Source: Pseudomonadota bacterium
Lineage (GTDB): Bacteria > Bdellovibrionota > Bdellovibrionia > Bdellovibrionales > Bdellovibrionaceae
Direction of reading: 5' to 3'
Assembly (NCBI GenBank): GCA_021300175.1
Contig: JAJTIC010000050.1
Coordinates: 1 to 63,802, forward strand
DNA length: 63,802 nucleotides
The position numbers were made by a program, and so were the translations under genes. A model generated the notes under the pieces. It had not been told where the DNA came from and did not search any database. It saw nothing but the letters and a program-made list of their open reading frames with translations. Positions 59,574 through 63,802 of this stretch are shown here, one piece after another (positions within the stretch are counted from its first letter, which is position 1; every line of letters begins with the position of its first letter).

Positions 59574-61277
59574 ATGAATTTGTTCAAACTGTTTCCAATT
59601 GCTCTTGCATCGTGCATCACTTTTTCAGCTTTGGCTCAAAGCCAAGGTGACTATTTTGATGAGATTTTTGATGCCAAGGGAAAAGTGAGACCCCAATACA
59701 CAGAGGCCTACCAGATCTACTCTCGAATGTCCGAAGACCAAAAAGGGAGCTTCCTTAATGAAAGTCGCAAAGCATTTATGGGCGACAATGCACTTGATCC
59801 AATGCCCAGAATTTTAACGGCTGAAGAGTATGATTCGACCCTGAAGCCCGGCGTTCAGCAGCGGGCTGATGCTCTCAGAGCTTTCCTCCAAGACCATCAC
59901 TCCGGTCGCAGGTCATACTCTGGTGCGGGAATTATCCCTCGAGAGGTCGTGGATCGAATCATTCAAAGATCCAACGAGCAAAGTTACAAAGGGCTGATCC
60001 CAGCCGATCAAATTGCTTTTATGTATGGCCCTGACATCATCCGCGATCGTCGTGGTCAATGGCGCGTGATCGAAGATAATCCAGGCTTCATTGGTGGATT
60101 AGGAGATATGAAGCTCGCTCAAGATCACTTGTTAGAACAGTTTCCTGAACTTAAAGATGCTTTTCGAGTGCGAATGGCCGACGAATTTTATGATCAAGTG
60201 GCTCAGCGATTCAAAGCTCGAGCTGCAGAATTTGGCGGAGTGGCTGTTCTTTACATGACACCCCCCTACGCTGATAATGAAGACAGGCGTATTCGAAAAC
60301 TTTTTGCAGATCGAGGAATTGCAATAGTCACTCCCAATTCCATTCAACAACTCAGAGTCACACCCCAGGGCGTCTATCTTTACGATAAAACGCAACCTGA
60401 AAAGCTCTCCAATAAAGTCGGCTATGTGGTTCTAAATGGGGAACACTATTGGTTGGATATGTCCCATCCCGTAAATTATGAGCGCTGGATAGTGAAAGCT
60501 GCAGAAAACATTGTCGAAAATCTTCAAGAAGAAAACAGATCGCAGCGAACCGCGCAGTCCAAGAAAGAATTCAACGCGGGGACGATCAAGGCCTTCCAAG
60601 AGGATTTGAATCAAAAAAAGATCAATGTTGAAAACCTTGAATTCATGATTCAGACACTGGGCTATGGACACTGGATCAACGAGGGTAAGCGCGCTTCCCA
60701 ACAGGCCCGTGGACTGACGCAAGCATTCATGGATCGAAAAGTAGGATTGAACTACACCCCTGGCATTGATTTTATCGGAGATAAAGAATTTTACCTTTAT
60801 GTGGAAGATCTTATTCGTTTTTATCTGAAAGAAGAACCGATCATCAAAAATATCCCCACCGCAAGATTTGCAAATCGTGATGGCGTTCTCAATGAGGTCC
60901 TTCTCAAAAGAGTCTTTGATAACCTGGAACGCTACGTGATCAAGAAAGTCGACGGTCGCGGTGGAGATGCGGTTTGGGTCGGCCCCAAAATCACCAAAGA
61001 GGAAACGCAAAAAGTACGGGAGAGAGTTCTCTCAAATCCTTCAGAATATATTGTGCAAGAGTTCACTCCACTGTCGCGCTTGAATGACAATATTGTGGAT
61101 GTTCGAGTGATCACCGAAGTTGGCCCCAAAGATTCTTTTGTGACCGATACTCCTTGGGGACGAGGCCTCCCCAAAGATGGAAACGGAAAAGTGAACTTGA
61201 GCGACAAAGGCCGCGAAGTCACAGTCCTGATCCATGAAGGCGCTTGGGGCATGTGTAAAAATACTTACCTGCGATAA
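59574..61277 (+). CDS. Exported circularly permuted ATP-grasp-family protein
   Basis: 567 residues with a clear signal peptide (MNLFKLFPIALASCITFSAL, cleavage near ALA-QSQ). Family features: QIAFMYGPDIIRDRRGQWRV, then EDNPGFIGG, and in the C-terminal half VIKKVDGRGGDAVWVGP and EYIVQEFTPLSR, in the order of circularly permuted type-2 ATP-grasps. These are peptide-ligase-like and normally cytosolic, using ATP; an exported member is unusual. GAGG six bases before the ATG. The 3' end overlaps the convergent DUF2461 gene by 13 bases. Confidence 0.85.
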   Translation: MNLFKLFPIALASCITFSALAQSQGDYFDEIFDAKGKVRPQYTEAYQIYSRMSEDQKGSFLNESRKAFMGDNALDPMPRILTAEEYDSTLKPGVQQRADALRAFLQDHHSGRRSYSGAGIIPREVVDRIIQRSNEQSYKGLIPADQIAFMYGPDIIRDRRGQWRVIEDNPGFIGGLGDMKLAQDHLLEQFPELKDAFRVRMADEFYDQVAQRFKARAAEFGGVAVLYMTPPYADNEDRRIRKLFADRGIAIVTPNSIQQLRVTPQGVYLYDKTQPEKLSNKVGYVVLNGEHYWLDMSHPVNYERWIVKAAENIVENLQEENRSQRTAQSKKEFNAGTIKAFQEDLNQKKINVENLEFMIQTLGYGHWINEGKRASQQARGLTQAFMDRKVGLNYTPGIDFIGDKEFYLYVEDLIRFYLKEEPIIKNIPTARFANRDGVLNEVLLKRVFDNLERYVIKKVDGRGGDAVWVGPKITKEETQKVRERVLSNPSEYIVQEFTPLSRLNDNIVDVRVITEVGPKDSFVTDTPWGRGLPKDGNGKVNLSDKGREVTVLIHEGAWGMCKNTYLR

Positions 61278-61957
61278 GTCCCGACTTGGTGTCTGACCCA
61301 ATTAAAAAAAGGCAGCACTAATTCGAGATCGCTGACGTTTTTTTCAATGAACTTCGGTGAAATCACTTCTTTCCTGGAAAAATATTTTCCGAGGTAAAAT
61401 TGCTTGTGCCAAAGATACTTGGTGCAAGGTTCTTCCGGGTTAAATCCTTTAGGAAATCTTTTGTATTTGTCACCGAGAAGCTCTCCCCAGTTCTTTTTTA
61501 ATTTTTTCTCCTGCAGGAGAGAGTCAATTTCTTCAAAGTTTTCCACCGTGGCCACTCGCAAAAGACTCAACTGTCGTGAAGACACCATGTAGAGCCCAAG
61601 ACCCAAAAAATTATCATCTGATTTATGCCCCACTTGAAAATGAATGCCAGGGTTCCATTCAAACAGCGATGTTTTCTTTTCCCACAATGTAAAGTGAGAG
61701 AAATTTTTGATGAGACCTCCCCCTTCAGCCGCCCGATTCTTGGGTCTCAGCGGGCGAGTCACCACCGAAGGATCCAAAGAAATCCGCGGCAGCTCTAATT
61801 GATATTCTTGTCGAATTCTTGTGACCAAATGAGCCATCGGAGCTTTGACATGGTCCTCATAAAGAGCCCGATTCTTTTCAAACCATTTAGCGTTGTTTTT
61901 ATTCTTGTGGGCTAAGTCAAAATACTGAAATGTCTTTTGCGTGAATCGGGGGTTCAT
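61265..61957 (-). CDS. DUF2461 family protein
   Basis: 230 residues. Family signature at the start (TFQYFDLAHKNKNNAKWFEKN, shown in part) and in the middle (LGLGLYMVSSRQLSLLR). Function of DUF2461 is unknown. No signal peptide or membrane helix. ATG with GAGG six bases upstream. Only 15 bases separate its start from the divergent gcvT start, so the promoters must lie inside the opposite gene's leader. Confidence 0.85.
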   Translation of the reverse strand: MNPRFTQKTFQYFDLAHKNKNNAKWFEKNRALYEDHVKAPMAHLVTRIRQEYQLELPRISLDPSVVTRPLRPKNRAAEGGGLIKNFSHFTLWEKKTSLFEWNPGIHFQVGHKSDDNFLGLGLYMVSSRQLSLLRVATVENFEEIDSLLQEKKLKKNWGELLGDKYKRFPKGFNPEEPCTKYLWHKQFYLGKYFSRKEVISPKFIEKNVSDLELVLPFFNWVRHQVGTYRR

Positions 61958-61972
61958 TGTACAACCTCGGTC

Positions 61973-63064
61973 ATGGAAAAATTAAGTCGAACTCCGCTTT
62001 TTGAAGAACATGTCAGATTAGGTGCCCGAATGGTAGGTTTTGCCGGTTGGGAAATGCCCATTCAGTATAAAGGCCTGCGTGAAGAGCACGACTGTGTGCG
62101 GACCCATGTCGGTCTTTTTGATGTTTCACACATGGGTGAGATTCGCTTTAAAGGGCCCCAGGCTTTGAAAAGCTTAGATTGGCTCACGACCAATGACGTC
62201 TCTAAACTCGAAGACGGCCAAGCTCACTACTCTCTGCTGCCCAACGCTCAGGGTGGGCTCGTTGATGATATTTATGTCTATTGCCTAAAAAAGAACCAAG
62301 ACTACTTGGTTTGCGTGAACGCTGCGAACATTCAAAAAGATTTCGAATGGATGAAAACTCATAACCAAGGTGCAGAGCTCACAAACGAAAGTGACTCTTG
62401 GGGACAAATTGCCGTTCAGGGTCCCAAAGCTCCTCAAGTGCTGGATGAAGTTCTTGGTTTTAAAGTCAGTGAACTTCCCAAAAATGCGATTCGTGAGTTT
62501 CAATTTCAAGGCCACCTTGGCTATGTGGCCACCACAGGCTACACTGGCGAGAACGGTGGCGAAGTATTTATTCAAGCCGCGGGGACAGCGGCGCTCTGGC
62601 AAGAGCTGCTCAAAAAAGGAGCAAATTTTGGTGTTCAGCCCATCGGCTTAGGCGCTAGAGACACTCTGAGAACAGAAATGAAATATTCCCTCTACGGCAA
62701 TGAAATTGATGACCACAGCTCTCCTTATGAAGCTGGGCTCGGATGGGTTATTAAACCCACCAAGAAAGATTTTATCGGCAAATCCCCAATCCTGGCCTCT
62801 AAAGAGGGCGGCCTCAAACGCCAGCTGGTGGGATTTAAAATGCTCGAAAAGGGAATCCCCCGCCATGGCTATGTCCTGTTTTCTTTTGACAATAAAGAAA
62901 TCGGATTGGTAACTAGTGGAACTCATTCACCTTCTTTGGATGAACCTATTGGAATCGGCTATGTGCAAGCTGCACACGCTGCAGAAGGTTCACAAATTTT
63001 GGTGGATATTCGAGGCCGAAAAGTGAAAGCTCAAGTGGTTTCGACGCCGTTTTTAAAGAAATAA
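61973..63064 (+). CDS. gcvT: Aminomethyltransferase (T protein of glycine cleavage system)
   Basis: 363 residues. Transfers the methylene group from aminomethyl-lipoyl-GcvH to tetrahydrofolate. Signatures: GWEMPIQYKGLREEH, VSHMGEIRFKGP, GYTGENGGEVF and the folate-site LGARDTLRTEM. ATG at 61973 gives the family N terminus; there is no strong ribosome site. gcvH follows after 11 bases. Confidence 0.96.
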   Translation: MEKLSRTPLFEEHVRLGARMVGFAGWEMPIQYKGLREEHDCVRTHVGLFDVSHMGEIRFKGPQALKSLDWLTTNDVSKLEDGQAHYSLLPNAQGGLVDDIYVYCLKKNQDYLVCVNAANIQKDFEWMKTHNQGAELTNESDSWGQIAVQGPKAPQVLDEVLGFKVSELPKNAIREFQFQGHLGYVATTGYTGENGGEVFIQAAGTAALWQELLKKGANFGVQPIGLGARDTLRTEMKYSLYGNEIDDHSSPYEAGLGWVIKPTKKDFIGKSPILASKEGGLKRQLVGFKMLEKGIPRHGYVLFSFDNKEIGLVTSGTHSPSLDEPIGIGYVQAAHAAEGSQILVDIRGRKVKAQVVSTPFLKK

Positions 63065-63075
63065 AGGAGCACCAG

Positions 63076-63468
63076 ATGGCATTTCATATTCCTGAAGATT
63101 ATTACTACACCAAAGATCATGAGTGGGCTCAAGTCGATGAAAATATCGTCACTGTAGGCATCACTGAGTATGCTCAAAATGCTCTGGGCGAAGTTGTTTA
63201 CGTGGAACTTCCTGAAGAAGGCCAAAAGGTCAATCAAGGCGAGCCCTTCGGTGTTGTTGAGTCTGTCAAAGCCGTGAGTGATCTTTATTCTCCTGTTTCT
63301 GGAACAGTGATCGAAGTGAACTCCGCTTTGAACGAAGATCCCTCCGTTCTCAATGACGATCCCGTGAACAACGGGTGGCTCGTTCGTATTGAAATGGACA
63401 CAGAAAAAGAATTGGCGGCTCTGATGAGGGCTCCGGATTACAAAAAGCTCATTGCAGAAGCCAAGTAA
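63076..63468 (+). CDS. gcvH: Glycine cleavage H protein
   Basis: 130 residues. Lipoyl domain with the lipoylated lysine in GVVESVKAVSDLYSP, and ITEYAQNALGEVVYVELP before it. Carries the aminomethyl group between GcvP and GcvT, and is a LipB/LipA substrate. AGGAG-like GGAG seven bases before the ATG. No terminator seen before the tRNA gene. Confidence 0.97.
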   Translation: MAFHIPEDYYYTKDHEWAQVDENIVTVGITEYAQNALGEVVYVELPEEGQKVNQGEPFGVVESVKAVSDLYSPVSGTVIEVNSALNEDPSVLNDDPVNNGWLVRIEMDTEKELAALMRAPDYKKLIAEAK

Positions 63469-63503
63469 TTCGTCTAAAAAGTTTTTAATCTTATTTTCGG
63501 CGT

Positions 63504-63588
63504 GCCCAGCTGGTGGAATTGGTAGACACACTAGGCTTAGAACCTAGCGCCGAGAGGCATGGGGGTTCGAGTCCCTCGCTGGGCACCA
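63504..63588 (+). tRNA. tRNA-Leu (anticodon UAG)
   Basis: Acceptor stem GCCCAGC/GCTGGGC, discriminator A and encoded CCA. Anticodon stem CTAGG/CCTAG with loop CTTAGAA gives anticodon TAG. A long variable arm (class II) is present, and T-arm GGGGG-TTCGAGT-CCCTC. 85 bases. Reads CUA and probably CUG/CUN leucine codons. Confidence 0.97.
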
Positions 63589-63704
63589 AATCTTTTAAAC
63601 TGCCCCTGAATCCTGTCCCCAGAGGCCCTCATCTTCCGGATTTCAATCAGATATTTGGGTGTTTCTTCTGATCCTAGGAATTGAGTTCATTCCGGACCTT
63701 GCAA

Positions 63705-63802
63705 ATGAATGGGAAGATGGTCAACGCTTGCCCTCATTGTCATTCAAATTCGGTTCAAAAAAAGGGATTTTTCAGGCAGAAGCTGACCCGCAAATATGTC
63801 CA
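63705..63802 (+). CDS. Probable transposase N-terminal zinc ribbon, cut by the right window edge
   Basis: The frame opens after a stop at 63675-63677 and runs off the window. From the ATG at 63705 it reads MNGKMVNACPHCHSNSV, then QKKGFFRQKLTRKYV. The CPHC pair followed by a basic KKG...R segment resembles the zinc ribbon that opens IS1- or IS1595-like transposases. A second ATG at 63717 is equally possible. No inverted repeat is visible between the tRNA (63588) and this frame. Only 33 codons are seen. Confidence 0.45.
   Translation, partial: MNGKMVNACPHCHSNSVQKKGFFRQKLTRKYV

Noticed and set aside
1-63802. CRISPR arrays, prophage modules, integrases or complete insertion sequences
   Set aside because: No evenly spaced repeats, phage structural genes or integrase found; only a solitary RAYT and a partial transposase-like end.

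Overview
The window reads as chromosomal DNA of a Gram-negative, probably Bdellovibrio-like bacterium (Bdellovibrionota). Gene density is very high with many 4-50 bp overlaps and several TTG/GTG starts. The gene set includes an FHA-GGDEF diguanylate cyclase with the architecture of Bdellovibrio DgcB, a PIN-PhoH ATPase, a PilZ protein, many exported proteins and a fibre-like surface protein. The assignment to phylum is an inference from gene content; no rRNA is present. The only RNA gene is a tRNA-Leu(UAG) near the right end. I see no prophage, CRISPR array or complete insertion sequence.

Layout. 1-3.4 kb: 3' end of the pyruvate dehydrogenase E2 gene, a small tail-anchored protein, dihydrolipoamide dehydrogenase and lipoyl transferase LipB. 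3.4-7.2 kb, minus strand: MaoC-type hydratase, an exported protein, PhoH and PilZ. A 251-bp divergent region with a perfect 29-bp palindrome leads into a lipoprotein and a fibre-like exported protein (7.5-9.8 kb). 9.9-19.9 kb is a surface-glycan island: two polytopic GT-C-like proteins, an LpxA-like acyltransferase, two GT2 glycosyltransferases, a Gfo/Idh oxidoreductase, and RfbF, RfbG and a sugar C-methyltransferase, which together suggest a C-methylated CDP-6-deoxyhexose. 19.9-26.2 kb carries envelope proteins (beta-barrels, coiled-coil/SH3, TonB-like, a lipoprotein aminopeptidase). 26.2-27.8 kb is an ECF sigma / anti-sigma / periplasmic protein module.

28-35.9 kb is one long minus-strand run: RfaE1-type heptose kinase, RlmN, PfkB kinase, coiled-coil protein, metallophosphoesterase, glucose-6-phosphate isomerase, then the FHA-GGDEF cyclase. 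35.9-47.3 kb: AlkB-like dioxygenase, a solitary REP-associated tyrosine transposase, an exported alpha/beta hydrolase, a plus-strand run of glutamate dehydrogenase, PyrD, MutT and two GT4-type proteins, an HU/IHF protein, EpmA and cysteine synthase. 47.3-53.8 kb: a BrnT/BrnA-like toxin-antitoxin pair, an exported atypical UbiB/ABC1 kinase-like protein, TldD/TldE and a histone-H1-like protein. 53.8-63.5 kb: glycine cleavage genes gcvP, then gcvT-gcvH, bracketing a GT9 heptosyltransferase, an Rsm22/METTL17-like protein, an L,D-transpeptidase-like protein and an exported circularly permuted ATP-grasp protein. After tRNA-Leu the window ends inside a probable transposase zinc-ribbon.

Functionally, lipoate-dependent metabolism frames both ends (E2/E3/LipB; GcvT/GcvH/GcvP), while most of the middle concerns the cell surface: glycans, outer-membrane proteins, peptidoglycan and envelope stress. 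Most interesting for follow-up are the exported UbiB-like protein with an altered nucleotide loop, the exported ATP-grasp beside an L,D-transpeptidase-like protein, the C-methyl-sugar glycan island, the palindrome controlling PilZ and fibre genes, and the hairpin that hides the gcvP ribosome-binding site.
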